A DNA stretch of 64,000 bases. Origin: Pseudomonadota bacterium. Lineage in GTDB: Bacteria; Pseudomonadota; Alphaproteobacteria; Acetobacterales; Acetobacteraceae. Location: the NCBI GenBank assembly GCA_021818505.1, contig JAKADX010000005.1, positions 114,234-178,233 on the forward strand, written 5' to 3'. Under the pieces are notes generated by a model that had not been told where the DNA came from, ran no database searches, and saw only the letters and a program-made list of their open reading frames with translations. Both the position numbers and the translations under genes were made by a program. This document shows, one piece after another, positions 1 to 9,965 of this stretch; the stretch's first letter is position 1, and each line of letters begins with the position of its first letter.

Positions 1-794
1 TTGCGGATCAGGTCGTTGCTGCCCCGGCAGCGCGGGTCGAGCGGTGAGCCGGGGACGGCGAACACTTCCCGGTGCATCTCCTGCCCGAGCCGTGCCGTGA
101 TCAGGCTGCCCGAGCGGACCGCCGCCTCCACCACGACGATCCCGAGCGACAGGCCGGCGATGACGCGGTTGCGGCGCGGGAAGTGGCGCGCCATGGGCGC
201 CGTGCCGGGTGACGCCTCACCGATCACCGCCCCCCCGCTGGCGGCGATGCGGGCCTGCAGGTTGGCGTGCTCGGGCGGGTAGGGGACATCGACGCCGCCG
301 GCGACGCAGGCCACCGTCGTGCCCTCCCGCAGCGCGCCCTCATGCGCCGCCGCATCGATCCCGCGCGCAAGGCCGGAGACCACCACCAGCCCGTCATGGG
401 CAAGCTGCTGGGCCAGTTGCTCGGCGATGCGCTGGCCGTTGGCCGAGGCGTTGCGGCTGCCGACCAACGCCACCGCGCGGCCGTGCAGGGCGGCGACGCG
501 GCCCAGCACCATGACCACCGGCGGCGCGTCCTCCAGCAGGCCGAGCAGCGGTGGATAGTCCGGCCCGTCCACGAATAGGATCCGGCCCCTGAGCCGCGCG
601 ATGCGATCGACCTCGCGCTCGGCGCGCTCGACGCCGGGCACGACCGGCGTGGTCGTTCGGCCGCCGGCGCGCGCCAGCCGGCGCAGCGCCTCCAGCGCCG
701 CCGCCGCCGAGCCGAAACGGCGCATCAGGCGTCGATAGGTGACCGGTCCCACGCCCTCGGTGCGCGCCAGCCGCAGCTGGTCAACCTCGCTCAT
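1..794 (-). CDS. dprA: DNA processing protein DprA (3' end cut by window edge)
   Basis: Reading the minus strand from the ATG at 794 gives an open frame running off the left edge, about 264 residues of a protein normally near 370. It shows the Rossmann-like DprA/Smf core: a [10 protein letters not shown] segment, then [29 protein letters not shown], and a late block with [12 protein letters not shown] and SGSLITARL. DprA binds single-stranded DNA and loads RecA during natural transformation. The start overlaps the stop of the upstream plsY by four bases (ATGA), so the two are probably cotranscribed. The winged-helix C-terminal domain lies outside the window. Confidence 0.95.
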   Translation of the reverse strand, partial: MSEVDQLRLARTEGVGPVTYRRLMRRFGSAAAALEALRRLARAGGRTTTPVVPGVERAEREVDRIARLRGRILFVDGPDYPPLLGLLEDAPPVVMVLGRVAALHGRAVALVGSRNASANGQRIAEQLAQQLAHDGLVVVSGLARGIDAAAHEGALREGTTVACVAGGVDVPYPPEHANLQARIAASGGAVIGEASPGTAPMARHFPRRNRVIAGLSLGIVVVEAAVRSGSLITARLGQEMHREVFAVPGSPLDPRCRGSNDLIR

Positions 795-1387
795 CGTCCG
801 GCCCCGATGCGCGGCTCGGTGCCGGCGAGCAGGCGGGCGATGTTCGGCGCGTGGCGCCACCAGACCAGGGCGGCGACGGCGAGCGCCAGCAGTGCCGGCA
901 CCCGGCCGGACAGCGCCCAGGCGAGCAGCGGCGCGGCAGCGGCGGCGGCCAGCGCGCCGGCCGAGGAGATGCGGGAGGTCGCGGCGACGCCAACCCAGAC
1001 CAGGGCCGTGGCCAGCGCCGCGAGCGGAGCCGCCGCGAGCAGCACCCCAAAGCCGGTCGCCACCCCCTTGCCGCCGCGAAAGCCGAGCCAGACCGGGAAC
1101 ATGTGCCCCAGCGTCGCCGCCAGCCCGGCGAGGGCGCCAGCCATCGGCCCGGCGAACAGTGCCGCGACGATCACCGCCGCGGCGCCCTTCAGCCCGTCGA
1201 GCAGCAATGTCGCGGCGGCCAGCCCACGCCGGCCGGTGCGCAGGACGTTGGTCGCGCCGATATTGCCTGAGCCGATGGCGCGGATATCGCCCAACCCGGC
1301 CGCGCGCGTCAGCAGCAGCCCGAACGGCACGGCCCCCAGCAGGTAGCCGAGCCCGGCGGCGATACCGAGGCGAATCGGATCCGTCAT
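791..1387 (-). CDS. plsY: Glycerol-3-phosphate acyltransferase PlsY
   Basis: About 198 residues, the usual PlsY length. It transfers the acyl group of acyl-phosphate to glycerol-3-phosphate, the first step of phospholipid synthesis, in the inner membrane. Visible family motifs: [12 protein letters not shown] near residues 36-47, [18 protein letters not shown] near the middle and MLWRHAPN-like [16 protein letters not shown] at the end, between hydrophobic segments. The start at 1387 (MTDPIRLG) is preferred; an in-frame ATG at 1405 would add six residues. It shares an ATGA with dprA downstream. Confidence 0.95.
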   Translation of the reverse strand: MTDPIRLGIAAGLGYLLGAVPFGLLLTRAAGLGDIRAIGSGNIGATNVLRTGRRGLAAATLLLDGLKGAAAVIVAALFAGPMAGALAGLAATLGHMFPVWLGFRGGKGVATGFGVLLAAAPLAALATALVWVGVAATSRISSAGALAAAAAAPLLAWALSGRVPALLALAVAALVWWRHAPNIARLLAGTEPRIGAGR

Positions 1388-1454
1388 CGTCAGCGAAATG
1401 AGCATGGCCCGCCGGTCACGGGAAGTGGCGACGGGCCGCTGCGGCTCCGGCCGG

Positions 1455-2120
1455 TCAGGTCAGATGGGCGTCGAAGAACGTCAGCGTGCGCTTCAGCGCG
1501 AGATCGTTGGCCGCCTTGTTGAAGCTGCCGCGATCGTCGCAGCCGAACCCGTGGCCGGCGCCGTCATAGACGTAGATTTCAACCTTGGGTTGTGCCTTGC
1601 GGATCGCCTCCACATCCGAGAGCGGGATCGAGCCGTCCTGGTCGCCGAAATGCATCTGCACCGGGCAATGCGGCGTCTCGGTTCGCGTCCCCGCGATGCC
1701 GCCGCCGTACCAGCAGGAGGCAGCCTTGAACAGCCGCGTCCGCGTCGCGCCCCACCAAGAGACGGTGCCGCCCCAGCAATAGCCGACGATGCCGAGCGGC
1801 CGGGCGCCGAGGGCGCGGGCGGCGGCCTCGACATCGGCCATCACCGCGGCATCTGGCACCTTGGCGCGAAGCTCGCGCCCCTCCTCGATGTCCTGCGGCG
1901 TGTAGCCCAGTTCGATGCCCGGCCGCACGCGGTCGAACAGGGCCGGGGCGATTACCGCGAATCCTTGCGCCGCAAAGCGTTCGCAGACATTGCGGATGTG
2001 GTGGTTGACGCCGAAAATCTCCTGCACGACGACCAGGCCGCGTTTCGCGTCGTCCGGCCCGGCGCGCCAGGCGCCCAGCGTGTGGCCGTCGGCGGCGGTG
2101 AGGTTGATGGCGGTGCCCAT
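1455..2120 (-). CDS. Dienelactone hydrolase family protein
   Basis: 221 residues, alpha/beta hydrolase of the DLH family. The nucleophile elbow GYCWGGT places Cys115, with Asp162 in GDQDGSIP and His190 in GAGHGFGC completing a Cys-Asp-His triad as in carboxymethylenebutenolidase. The start at 2120 follows a GGGAGAG ribosome site; the open frame upstream is arginine-rich noise antisense to the DUF4169 gene. The physiological substrate cannot be told from sequence; many family members are housekeeping esterases rather than chlorocatechol-pathway enzymes, and no aromatic-degradation genes lie nearby. Confidence 0.9.
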   Translation of the reverse strand: MGTAINLTAADGHTLGAWRAGPDDAKRGLVVVQEIFGVNHHIRNVCERFAAQGFAVIAPALFDRVRPGIELGYTPQDIEEGRELRAKVPDAAVMADVEAAARALGARPLGIVGYCWGGTVSWWGATRTRLFKAASCWYGGGIAGTRTETPHCPVQMHFGDQDGSIPLSDVEAIRKAQPKVEIYVYDGAGHGFGCDDRGSFNKAANDLALKRTLTFFDAHLT

Positions 2121-2168
2121 GCGTATCTCTCCCTTGCGTCGTCTCGCGCGGGCACGCAGCATGGGGGC

Positions 2169-2360
2169 ATGGCCGAGATCGTCAACCTCCGCCGCATGAA
2201 GAAGCAGCGGGCCCGCGACGCGGCGGCGCAGGCGGCGGCGGAGAACCGCGCCCGCCACGGCCGCACCGGCGCCGAGAAGGCGGCCGAGCGGCTGGAGCGC
2301 GCGCGGGCGACCCGCGCGCATGAGGGCAACCGCAAGGACCTGACGCCGACGCAACCGTAA
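2169..2360 (+). CDS. DUF4169 family small protein
   Basis: 63 residues beginning MAEIVNLRRMKKQRARDAAA, very rich in Arg, Ala and Glu and predicted to be a charged helix. The MAEIVNLRR start and the NRARHGRTGAEK segment match the DUF4169 family of small alphaproteobacterial proteins of unknown function. It is transcribed divergently from the dienelactone hydrolase, with only 48 bases between the two starts. Confidence 0.8.
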   Translation: MAEIVNLRRMKKQRARDAAAQAAAENRARHGRTGAEKAAERLERARATRAHEGNRKDLTPTQP

Positions 2361-2440
2361 GTTGCAACGGTTCGCGAATCACATCTCGCCATCGTCCCGA
2401 AACAATGTCATAACGCATCCGGTAAGATGGAGCGTGCGGA

Positions 2441-5326
2441 ATGACGACGGCGACGTGGTCGGGTGGAATCGATCTGCAATGGTTCACCGCCCCGAACTGG
2501 TCCGGACTCGCCGTCCCGCTGGCCGGCCAGGACGTGCTGATCGCTGCCGCCGCCGTCACGATCGACAGCAGCACGACAGCCGCCGCGGCCAATGTCACGC
2601 TGGGCGCCAGCGCGACACTCGATCTCGCTACCGCGCTGGTGCTTGGCGGGACCCTGAGCGGCGGCACTCTCGATCTTGCGGGGACGCTCGACGGCGGCAC
2701 GCTGGAAAACACGTTTCTCGGCCGTCAGGGCGGCACACTGCTCCACGTGACCATGGCGGGCACGCTCACCAACGTGCCGATCGGACTCGTCGCGATCGAC
2801 CAGGCGACGGCCGCTTCCTTCGGTGCGAGCATCCCCGTCTATGGCACGCTGACGCTGGAGCCGGGCCTCTATGACAACCTGACCTTCGCCGGCAGCAGTG
2901 GGCAGGAGAGCCTGGCGGGTGCCCCCGCAGGGCCGGTGACGCTGGGGTCGGGTTCCGTCGTGCGGGGGCTGGTCGGGCTCGCGGGCGATCTGGTCAACGA
3001 GGGTCAGGTCGGCGACGGTGTGGCGCAAAGCGTGCTACGGATCGGCGGCGCAGGCTTCACCAATGCCGGGACGTTGAGCCTCGCGGATGCCGTCTCCAAC
3101 AACAGCACCAGTGTCGGTGGCACCCTCTACCAGTGGACCGAGGTGCTGGCGGTTCCGACCGTCGCGATCACCTCGACCATGCTGTCGAACACCGGGCTGA
3201 TCACGTTGCCCGATGGCACGCTGACGGTTGCCGGCGCCGGCTTCCGCAACGCCGGCAGCATTGTGCTCGCGGACGGCACGACGGAGCTTTTTCAGATTCT
3301 CGGCGGCACAGGGAACATCAGCGACCTGCCGCTCGCCAGCGCGCTCGACGTTGCCGCCTCGGTGACCAGCTTTGCCAACACCGGCACGATCAGCGCCGGC
3401 ACGGTCGATTTCGCCGGCCCGGTGTCGCTGGCGGCTCTTGGGGCGATCAGCGGCGCGCTTCGATTCGACGGCACGCTCGATCTCGGCGGCGGTACGCTCG
3501 ATGCCTCGGCCTACGGTTCTGTAGTGATCGACGGGCTGGTGGAGAATGGCGTGCTGGCGGCGGGCAGCGGCACGCTCACGCTGGCCGGGGCGACGCTGGA
3601 CGGGGTGAGCATCGCGCCGGGCGGCGCCGTGACGGTGGAGGGGCCGATCGCCCTGGTCGGGCTGCCCACAGGCGTGAGCTCGGTGACGCTCGACGCGGTG
3701 ACGACCGAACTCGCTCTGACCGGCAGCAGCAGCCTGGACACCGACACGATCGTCGCGACCGCCACCGACACGCTGGCGCTGACTGGCGGGACAGTGACGC
3801 TCGGCGCCGCAGCGGTGCTGACGCAGACCGCGGGCACGCTTGATCTGGCGGGGCCGGGCACGCTGGAGGACGAAGGCGCGATCACCGTCGCCGCCGGCAC
3901 GCTGGTGGCGTCGGCGGCGTTGGTCGGCGCGGGGACGATCGCGGTGGCGGCTGGTGCCACATTGACGGAGAGCGCGCTGTTGGGGGGCGGGCAGGTGGTG
4001 ACGCTGGGCACCGGGGCGGTTCTCGGTGCGGCGACACTCGGCGGCAGCGCCGACGTGACGGTTGGGGCCGGGGCGACGCTGGTGGTCGGCACGTTCGCTG
4101 GCGATGCGACCGTGAGCGTCGATCCCGGCGCGCGGGTGACGATCGAGGCGATGGCGGGCACGCCGACCCTGTCGTTCGGCGGCGGCTCGACCTTCGTGGT
4201 GCTCCCCGGCACCGGCGACCTGCCGGTCATCTTGCAGAACCTGGCGGCCGGCGACCTGCTGGATTTCGCCGATGTCTCATCGACCGCCGGGACGGTCTTC
4301 GCCGCGCCCGGCGCAGCCGAGGGCGGCGGTACGCTGGACGTGACCGGCGCTTCCGGCGACACCGCCCGTGTCGCCGCGCAGAATGCCGTTCCCTACCTGA
4401 CTTTCTCGACGAGCACCGCAGGCGGCGGAACGCTGGTCACGCCCGCCGCCTGCTTCCGCGCCGGCACGCGCATCGCCACCGCGCGCGGCGCGGTGCCGGT
4501 CGAGCGTCTGCGCGTCGGCGATCTGATCCGCACCGCCACGGGCCGGTTGGCGCCGGCGGTCTGGATCGGACGGCGCCGCATCGACTGCCGCCGCGCCGCC
4601 TGGCCGGAGGAGGTCTGGCCGGTGCGCATCGCGGCCCACGCCTTCGCCCCCGGCCGGCCGGCGCGCGATCTCCATGTCTCGCCCGACCATGCGCTGTGGT
4701 GCGCGGGGCGGCTGGTGCCGGCGCGCTACCTGCTCAACGGCGCCACAATCGCGCAGGTGCCGGTCGCCACGGTGGACTACTGGCATGTCGAACTGCCGGT
4801 GCACGGGCTGCTGCTGGCGGAAAATCTGCCGGCCGAAAGCTATCTCGACACCGGCAACCGCGCCGCGTTCGAGCGCACGCCGCGCCGCGCCGCCCTGCCG
4901 CCGGCTTCGGTGCTGCGCATCTGGCGCGCGCGAGCCCGCGCGGCGCTGCTCACCGGCGGGCCGAAACTCGCGGCGCTGCACGCGCGGCTGCTGGCACGCG
5001 CGCAGCGGCTCGGCCATGCGCTGACCGGGGCGCCGGCGCTGCTTGTGGTGGCCGACCCGGCCGGCGGGATCCGGCTGCGCTCGCGCAGCTTCGTCCCGGC
5101 GCATCTGGCCGGGCATGGCGGCGATCCGCGCCGGCTCGGCATCGCAGTCCGCCGGGTGCGTCTCGACGGGGTGGCGCTGCCGCTCGACGATCCGCGCCTC
5201 GGTGCCGGCTGGCACGCGCCGGAGGGCGGCTGGCGCTGGACCGGCGGCGACGCGTCGATCGCGGCGGCCGGCGCGCGCGAGGTCGCGATCGAGGTGGCGA
5301 TGACGGGGCACTACTGGCGGGGCTGA
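2441..5326 (+). CDS. Large repetitive protein with C-terminal Hint (hedgehog/intein-type) domain
   Basis: 961 residues. Residues 1-660 are low-complexity Gly/Ala/Thr/Ser/Leu sequence with recurring GTLxLxG and AGAxxT units, suggesting a parallel beta-solenoid. Residues 670-815 form a Hint_2-type domain: ACFRAGTRIAT with the candidate nucleophile Cys671, VERLRVGDLI, a block-B-like HVSPDHALW and the characteristic AENLPAESYLDTGNR. A tail of about 140 residues follows. There is no N-terminal signal peptide, so a non-Sec route (for example type I) would be needed if exported. The closing His-Asn of true inteins is not evident, so cleavage rather than splicing is the more likely activity. Function is not known; related proteins occur in acetic acid bacteria. 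It ends seven bases from the convergent CLC gene. Confidence 0.8.
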   Translation: MTTATWSGGIDLQWFTAPNWSGLAVPLAGQDVLIAAAAVTIDSSTTAAAANVTLGASATLDLATALVLGGTLSGGTLDLAGTLDGGTLENTFLGRQGGTLLHVTMAGTLTNVPIGLVAIDQATAASFGASIPVYGTLTLEPGLYDNLTFAGSSGQESLAGAPAGPVTLGSGSVVRGLVGLAGDLVNEGQVGDGVAQSVLRIGGAGFTNAGTLSLADAVSNNSTSVGGTLYQWTEVLAVPTVAITSTMLSNTGLITLPDGTLTVAGAGFRNAGSIVLADGTTELFQILGGTGNISDLPLASALDVAASVTSFANTGTISAGTVDFAGPVSLAALGAISGALRFDGTLDLGGGTLDASAYGSVVIDGLVENGVLAAGSGTLTLAGATLDGVSIAPGGAVTVEGPIALVGLPTGVSSVTLDAVTTELALTGSSSLDTDTIVATATDTLALTGGTVTLGAAAVLTQTAGTLDLAGPGTLEDEGAITVAAGTLVASAALVGAGTIAVAAGATLTESALLGGGQVVTLGTGAVLGAATLGGSADVTVGAGATLVVGTFAGDATVSVDPGARVTIEAMAGTPTLSFGGGSTFVVLPGTGDLPVILQNLAAGDLLDFADVSSTAGTVFAAPGAAEGGGTLDVTGASGDTARVAAQNAVPYLTFSTSTAGGGTLVTPAACFRAGTRIATARGAVPVERLRVGDLIRTATGRLAPAVWIGRRRIDCRRAAWPEEVWPVRIAAHAFAPGRPARDLHVSPDHALWCAGRLVPARYLLNGATIAQVPVATVDYWHVELPVHGLLLAENLPAESYLDTGNRAAFERTPRRAALPPASVLRIWRARARAALLTGGPKLAALHARLLARAQRLGHALTGAPALLVVADPAGGIRLRSRSFVPAHLAGHGGDPRRLGIAVRRVRLDGVALPLDDPRLGAGWHAPEGGWRWTGGDASIAAAGAREVAIEVAMTGHYWRG

Positions 5327-5332
5327 GCCGTC

Positions 5333-7222
5333 CTACTCGCCGGAGAGTTCGCGGCGCCGCCGGTCCAGTTCCTCACTGTAACGGCGCAGCGCGTAAGCCT
5401 CGGTCAGCAGGCCGATGACCCGGCGGCTGTCGGTGCCGTCCACCACCGCCAACGCGTCGGCTTCCGCCTGCTCGAAGGCGCTGACCGCTTCCTTGATGGT
5501 CATCTGCGGCAGCAGCATGTCGTTGGCGTAATGCAGCACGCTGGCGAGCGGCGCGTTTTCCGGCACCTCGGAGGCGTGCGCTTCGGGCACCAGGACGATG
5601 CCGGCATAGCGGTCGGAGCTGTCCACCACCACGACGCGCGTGGCCACCCCGAGCGGGACGTCGCGGCGAAACGCGCCGATCACGGTGTCGAGGCGGGTCG
5701 TGCGCACCTCCCGGCGCATCATGCGCGCGACCGTCAGGTTGCGCATCCAGCCGATATCGACCGCGCTGCGGATCGCTTCGCCCCGCAGGTGGAAGCGCCA
5801 GGTCGCGAAGCTGTAGCCGAAGGTGCGCCGCACGGTCAGCGCCGACACCGCCGCCGCCATCACCACCGCGACCGTCAGCGGCAGGCTCCCAGTGCTTTCC
5901 AGCGCCAGGAACGCCATCGTGAGCGGGCCGCCGACCACGGCGACGGCCAGCGCGCTCATGCCGACGATCGCGCCGACCACCGGCGGCACCGCCTGGGTCG
6001 CGGCCACCAGCGCCAGCGCGCCGGTGAACAGCTTGCCCAGCAGCGCGCCAAGGAAGAGCGAGGCGAAGAACAAGCCGCCGCGGAACCCCGACCCGATCGA
6101 AATCGCCGAAGCAAGCGATTTCAGCACGATCAACAGTGCCAGGTGCCGAAGCTGGTACGGCGTGTCCACCGTGACCTGCAACGCCGCGTGACCGGAGGAC
6201 AGCACCTGCGGCGAGATGATGGCCAGCCCCGCCACGGCCAGCCCGCCGATCGCCGGGCGCAGCCAGGTCGGCACGCGGCTGCGGCGGAAAATGTCCTCGG
6301 TCAGCGTGACGCCGCGCATGATGGCGATGCCCATCAGCGCCGCCAGCATCCCCAACGCCAGCACCGGCAGGTAATCGACCGTCGAGATCGTCGTCGGCAG
6401 GGCGATGTCGAAGCCGTAGAGCTCCGGCGTCAACAGCCGCTCCACCACCACGGCGACGATCGCGGCGCTGACCACCGGCGCGAGCGTCGCCAGCGAATAG
6501 GTGCCGATCACCAGTTCGTAGGCATAGAAGGCGCCGGTCAGCGGCGCGTTGAACGCGGCGGCGATGGCACCGGCCGCGCCACATCCGACCAGGACGCGCA
6601 TGTCGTTGCGCCGCAGCCGGAAACTGCGGCCGAGGCGGGAAGCGAGCGCCGAGCCGATCTGCGTGTAGCCGGCCTCCAGCCCCACCGAGGCGCCGACGCC
6701 GTTGGACAGCAGCGTCTGCCCGACCACGATCAGGCTGTCGTTGAGCGACATGCGCCCGCCGTAGAGCGCATTGGCCTCGATCGGGTCGACGGCGCGGCGC
6801 GGCCACCAGCGCATGATGGCCCAGCCGGACAGCCCCATCGCCAACCCGCCCCCGAGCAGCGCGACCACGGTGCGCCAGGCGGATACGGTGACCTGCCCGC
6901 TCAGTCGCGCGCCGGGCGGGATGGCGTAGAGCATCTCGTGCATGAATTGCGAAATGATGCCCATGGCGGCCACGCAGAGGCCGGCGGCGATGCCCACGAA
7001 CCCGGCCAGCACGACCAGCCAGATTTCATCGGTACGGACGAGGGCGCGCAGCGTCAGCGGCGCGTGCAGCACCCATTCGCCGATCGGCCGGCGAGGGCGC
7101 GGCGGGGGTACGGCTTCGCCGACACGCCGGGCGCCGCCCAGCGCGGTGATTCGTTCAAGGACAGTTCGGCGCCGCCGGCCGGATCGCTCCGGCAGACTGG
7201 CGCCGCCCAAAAAACCCGCCAT
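5333..7222 (-). CDS. CLC-family chloride channel/antiporter with CBS domain
   Basis: 629 residues from the ATG at 7222 (an in-frame ATG at 7276 would add 18). About 430 residues of hydrophobic helices show CLC landmarks: a GREGP-like site written GLEAGYTQIG that keeps the gating glutamate, GCGAAGAIAAAFNAPLTGA, and GSGFRGGLFFASLFLGA for the usual GG-I-F-x-P loop. The GSGIP loop of typical CLCs is replaced by DPIEANALYGGRMS. The C-terminal 130 residues look like a CBS pair that would bind nucleotide and modulate transport. It is transcribed divergently from the MFS gene at 7445. Confidence 0.9.
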   Translation of the reverse strand: MAGFLGGASLPERSGRRRRTVLERITALGGARRVGEAVPPPRPRRPIGEWVLHAPLTLRALVRTDEIWLVVLAGFVGIAAGLCVAAMGIISQFMHEMLYAIPPGARLSGQVTVSAWRTVVALLGGGLAMGLSGWAIMRWWPRRAVDPIEANALYGGRMSLNDSLIVVGQTLLSNGVGASVGLEAGYTQIGSALASRLGRSFRLRRNDMRVLVGCGAAGAIAAAFNAPLTGAFYAYELVIGTYSLATLAPVVSAAIVAVVVERLLTPELYGFDIALPTTISTVDYLPVLALGMLAALMGIAIMRGVTLTEDIFRRSRVPTWLRPAIGGLAVAGLAIISPQVLSSGHAALQVTVDTPYQLRHLALLIVLKSLASAISIGSGFRGGLFFASLFLGALLGKLFTGALALVAATQAVPPVVGAIVGMSALAVAVVGGPLTMAFLALESTGSLPLTVAVVMAAAVSALTVRRTFGYSFATWRFHLRGEAIRSAVDIGWMRNLTVARMMRREVRTTRLDTVIGAFRRDVPLGVATRVVVVDSSDRYAGIVLVPEAHASEVPENAPLASVLHYANDMLLPQMTIKEAVSAFEQAEADALAVVDGTDSRRVIGLLTEAYALRRYSEELDRRRRELSGE

Positions 7223-7444
7223 CTCCACGTCCGAATCGCGGGCGCGCCGCGCACCGCGTCGGCACTCGGCTAGCAACCCATCAGGGCATCAATGCGGCGC
7301 GGCGGGCCGGCTTTCAATCGTGCCCACCAAATCCTGTGCTTAATCCCGCGTAAGGTGGGCCGAGCGTGGCTTTGCGGTCATGGCTGCCGGCCTTCCCTTT
7401 CGACGACGCGGTGCCATGTTCGCGGCGCTGAAAATGGGGGCGGG

Positions 7445-8854
7445 ATGCAGGCGCGGTGGTCGGAGCTGGTGCGCGGCGGCAATGCCGGGCCGACAGCGGT
7501 GGTGGCCGGCGGGATGATTCTGCACGCGCTCAACACTTTCATCGTCGCCACCATCCTGCCCTCCGTCGTGCGCGACATCGGCGGCCTGCGCTGGTTTGCC
7601 TGGAGCACGGTGCTCTATGTCGTGGCCTCGCTGCTCGGCGGCGCGTTCTGCGCGCGGGTGCTGCACCGGCTGGGTGCGCGCGGGGCGTTCCGGCTGGCGC
7701 TGGCGGGCTTCGCCGCCGGATCGGCGGTCTGCGCGCTGGCGCCGGCGATGCCGGTGCTGCTGGCCGGGCGGCTGCTGCAAGGGCTGGGCGCGGGCACGCT
7801 GTCGGCGCTGTCGTTCACGATGGTGCGCACGCTGTTCCCGTCGCGCCTGTGGCCGCGGGCGTTGAGCGTGGTGTCGATGTCCTGGGGTGTGGCGACCCTC
7901 CTCGGGCCGGCGGTGGGCGGGGTGTTCGCGCAGTTCGGGATCTGGCGCGGCGCGTTCTGGACGGTCGGGGCGGCGGCGCCGCTGCTGCTGGTGGCGGTCG
8001 AGCTGTCGCTGCCCCGCGGGGGTGTGCGCCCGTCCCGGCCGGCCGGGGCGTTGCCGGCCGGCAACTTGCTGCTGCTGACCGGTAGCGTGCTGGCGGTCTC
8101 GGTCGGCAGCATGTCGCAGCAGCCGCTGGGCAACGCGGCGGGTCTGGCGGCGGCGCTGGCGGGCCTCGGCCTGTTCGCCTGGCGCGAGGCGGCCGGTGGG
8201 CCGCGCCTGTTCCCGGTGGGGGCGACGCATCCGGGCTCGCCGCTGGCGGCGACCTACGCTGCCATGATCCTGCTGCTGGTCGGCACCACGCCGGAGATTT
8301 TCGTGCCGTATTTCCTCCAGACCCTGCACGGGCTGATCCCCCTGCACGCGGGTTATGTCTCGGCGCTGATGGCGATCGGCTGGACGCTCGGCTCGGTGTT
8401 CAGCTCCGGCGCCGCCGCCGGCCGGGCGCGCGGGGCGCTGAGCGCCGGCCCGGCGGTGCTCGCGGCGGGGCTGGCCGGGCTGGCGCTGCTGGTGCCGCCA
8501 CCGGGGCCGCCGGGGGCCGCGCTGGCCGCGATGGCGGTGGCGCTGTTCGGCATCGGCGCCGGCATCGGCATGACCTGGCCGCATCTGGGTGCCCGCGTGT
8601 TCGGCTTCTCGCGGGAGGCCGATCGCGACGTGGCGGGCGCGTCCATCACCATGGTTGTGATGGTGGGGAGCGCGTTCGGAGCGGCGTTCGGCGGCATGGT
8701 GACGGGGCTCGCCGGCATGACGACGCCGGGTGGCGTGCCCGGCGCCTCGGCGGCGGCAGCCTGGCTGTTCGCGGCCTTCATGGCGGCCCCGCTGCTGGCG
8801 GCGCTGGCGATCCGACGGCTGCCGGCACAGGTGCACCCGGTGGCGGCCGAATGA
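7445..8854 (+). CDS. MFS transporter (drug-efflux type)
   Basis: 469 residues, 12 to 14 hydrophobic segments. The N-terminal half reads ILHALNTFIVATILPSVVRD, has the loop-2 motif as ARVLHRLGARGAFRLAL, and a motif-C-like GVATLLGPAVGG, all typical of drug:proton antiporters of the DHA2 group. The start is at MQARWSEL after a purine-rich GGGGGCGGG; the open frame upstream lacks protein-like sequence. The stop overlaps the prmC start (ATGA), so the two are translationally coupled. Substrate unknown. Confidence 0.88.
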   Translation: MQARWSELVRGGNAGPTAVVAGGMILHALNTFIVATILPSVVRDIGGLRWFAWSTVLYVVASLLGGAFCARVLHRLGARGAFRLALAGFAAGSAVCALAPAMPVLLAGRLLQGLGAGTLSALSFTMVRTLFPSRLWPRALSVVSMSWGVATLLGPAVGGVFAQFGIWRGAFWTVGAAAPLLLVAVELSLPRGGVRPSRPAGALPAGNLLLLTGSVLAVSVGSMSQQPLGNAAGLAAALAGLGLFAWREAAGGPRLFPVGATHPGSPLAATYAAMILLLVGTTPEIFVPYFLQTLHGLIPLHAGYVSALMAIGWTLGSVFSSGAAAGRARGALSAGPAVLAAGLAGLALLVPPPGPPGAALAAMAVALFGIGAGIGMTWPHLGARVFGFSREADRDVAGASITMVVMVGSAFGAAFGGMVTGLAGMTTPGGVPGASAAAAWLFAAFMAAPLLAALAIRRLPAQVHPVAAE

Positions 8855-9681
8855 CCGCGCTGCGCCAGGCCGCGGCGACCCTGGCGGCGGCGGGTGTCGC
8901 GCAGCCGGCGCGTGAGGCGCGGCTGCTCGGGCAACTCGACGCCGCGCGGGACGAGGCAGGCTTTGCCGCGCTGGTGGCCCGCCGCGCCGCGCGCGAGCCG
9001 ATGGCGCTGATCCGCGGCCGGCAGGGGTTCTGGACGCTGGACCTGGAGGTTTCCCGCGCCACTCTGATCCCGCGCCCCGACAGCGAGACACTGATCGAGG
9101 CGGCGCTGGCGGCGCGGCCGGACCGGACGGCGGTGCGGCGCATCCTCGACCTCGGGACCGGCACCGGCGCACTGCTGCTGGCCGCGCTGGCGGAATTCCC
9201 GCTGGCCTGGGGACTCGGCCTCGACCTAGAGCCGGCGGCGGCGGCGCTGGCCGGGCGCAACGCGCGCGCCGCCGGGCTGGGCGACCGAGCGATGTTCGCC
9301 GCCGGATACTGGGCTGCGTCGATTGCAGGGCATTTCGACCTCATCCTGGCCAACCCGCCCTATATCCCGTCCGACGAGATCGGCCGGCTGATGCCGGAAG
9401 TGGCGGCATACGAGCCGCGTTCCGCCCTCGACGGCGGGGCTGACGGGTTGGATGCCTACCGCGCGATCCTGCCGGGGCTGGGTGGGCTGCTGGCGCCGGA
9501 CGGTCTGGCGGTGGTGGAACTCGGGGCCGGGCAGGCGGGTGCGGTGTCCGCTTTGGCGGACTCGGCGGGGCTGAACGTGGCCGCTTTGCGCGCCGATCTG
9601 GGCGGGGTTGCGCGGGCGCTGGTGTTGGTTGCCCCGCAGGCGCAAAAAAACCGTTTGGCAGCGGCGGAGCAAGGGGGCTAG
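8851..9681 (+). CDS. prmC: Release factor glutamine methyltransferase PrmC (HemK)
   Basis: 276 residues. It methylates the glutamine of the GGQ motif of release factors RF1 and RF2. The N-terminal helical domain carries IPRPDSETLIE, followed by the SAM-binding loop LDLGTGTGALLLA, the acidic GLGLDLEP strand and the catalytic NPPYIPSDE. Alphaproteobacteria often carry prmC just upstream of a DUF4167 gene, as here. Confidence 0.95.
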   Translation: MTALRQAAATLAAAGVAQPAREARLLGQLDAARDEAGFAALVARRAAREPMALIRGRQGFWTLDLEVSRATLIPRPDSETLIEAALAARPDRTAVRRILDLGTGTGALLLAALAEFPLAWGLGLDLEPAAAALAGRNARAAGLGDRAMFAAGYWAASIAGHFDLILANPPYIPSDEIGRLMPEVAAYEPRSALDGGADGLDAYRAILPGLGGLLAPDGLAVVELGAGQAGAVSALADSAGLNVAALRADLGGVARALVLVAPQAQKNRLAAAEQGG

Positions 9682-9965
9682 CCTTTTCCCGCGCGGCAGG
9701 GGTCGCCCGGTGAGCGGGGCGGTTCCGGACGCCTCCATCAGATCGAGCCGGCGGTGCATGGGCGGTGTGTCCGCCCAGGCCGGCAAGCGGATGGCGGGGG
9801 CGCCGCGCGGAAGCCAACGGAACGGAACGGCCCGCTTGCGGGTTGAGGTGGCAGCGTCTGCGGGCCTGCTTCGCCTCGTCTGAGGGTCTCGCGCCGAGGC
9901 GGCGCGTCCCGACGCTCCCTTTTGGGGCGCCGGTTTTTCGAACAGGAAGGCGTATTGGCACACGC
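9682..9965. other. Intergenic region before the DUF4167 gene
   Basis: 284 bases without a convincing gene. It contains several short GC palindromes and a purine-rich stretch (AACAGGAAGG near 9942) that may serve as ribosome site for the DUF4167 gene. Open frames crossing it lack homology or codon signal and are rejected. Confidence 0.5.

Noticed and set aside
7340..9172. 610-codon minus-strand frame opposite the MFS and prmC genes
   Set aside because: Low-complexity Arg/Pro/Gln sequence with no domain; the plus-strand genes are unambiguous.
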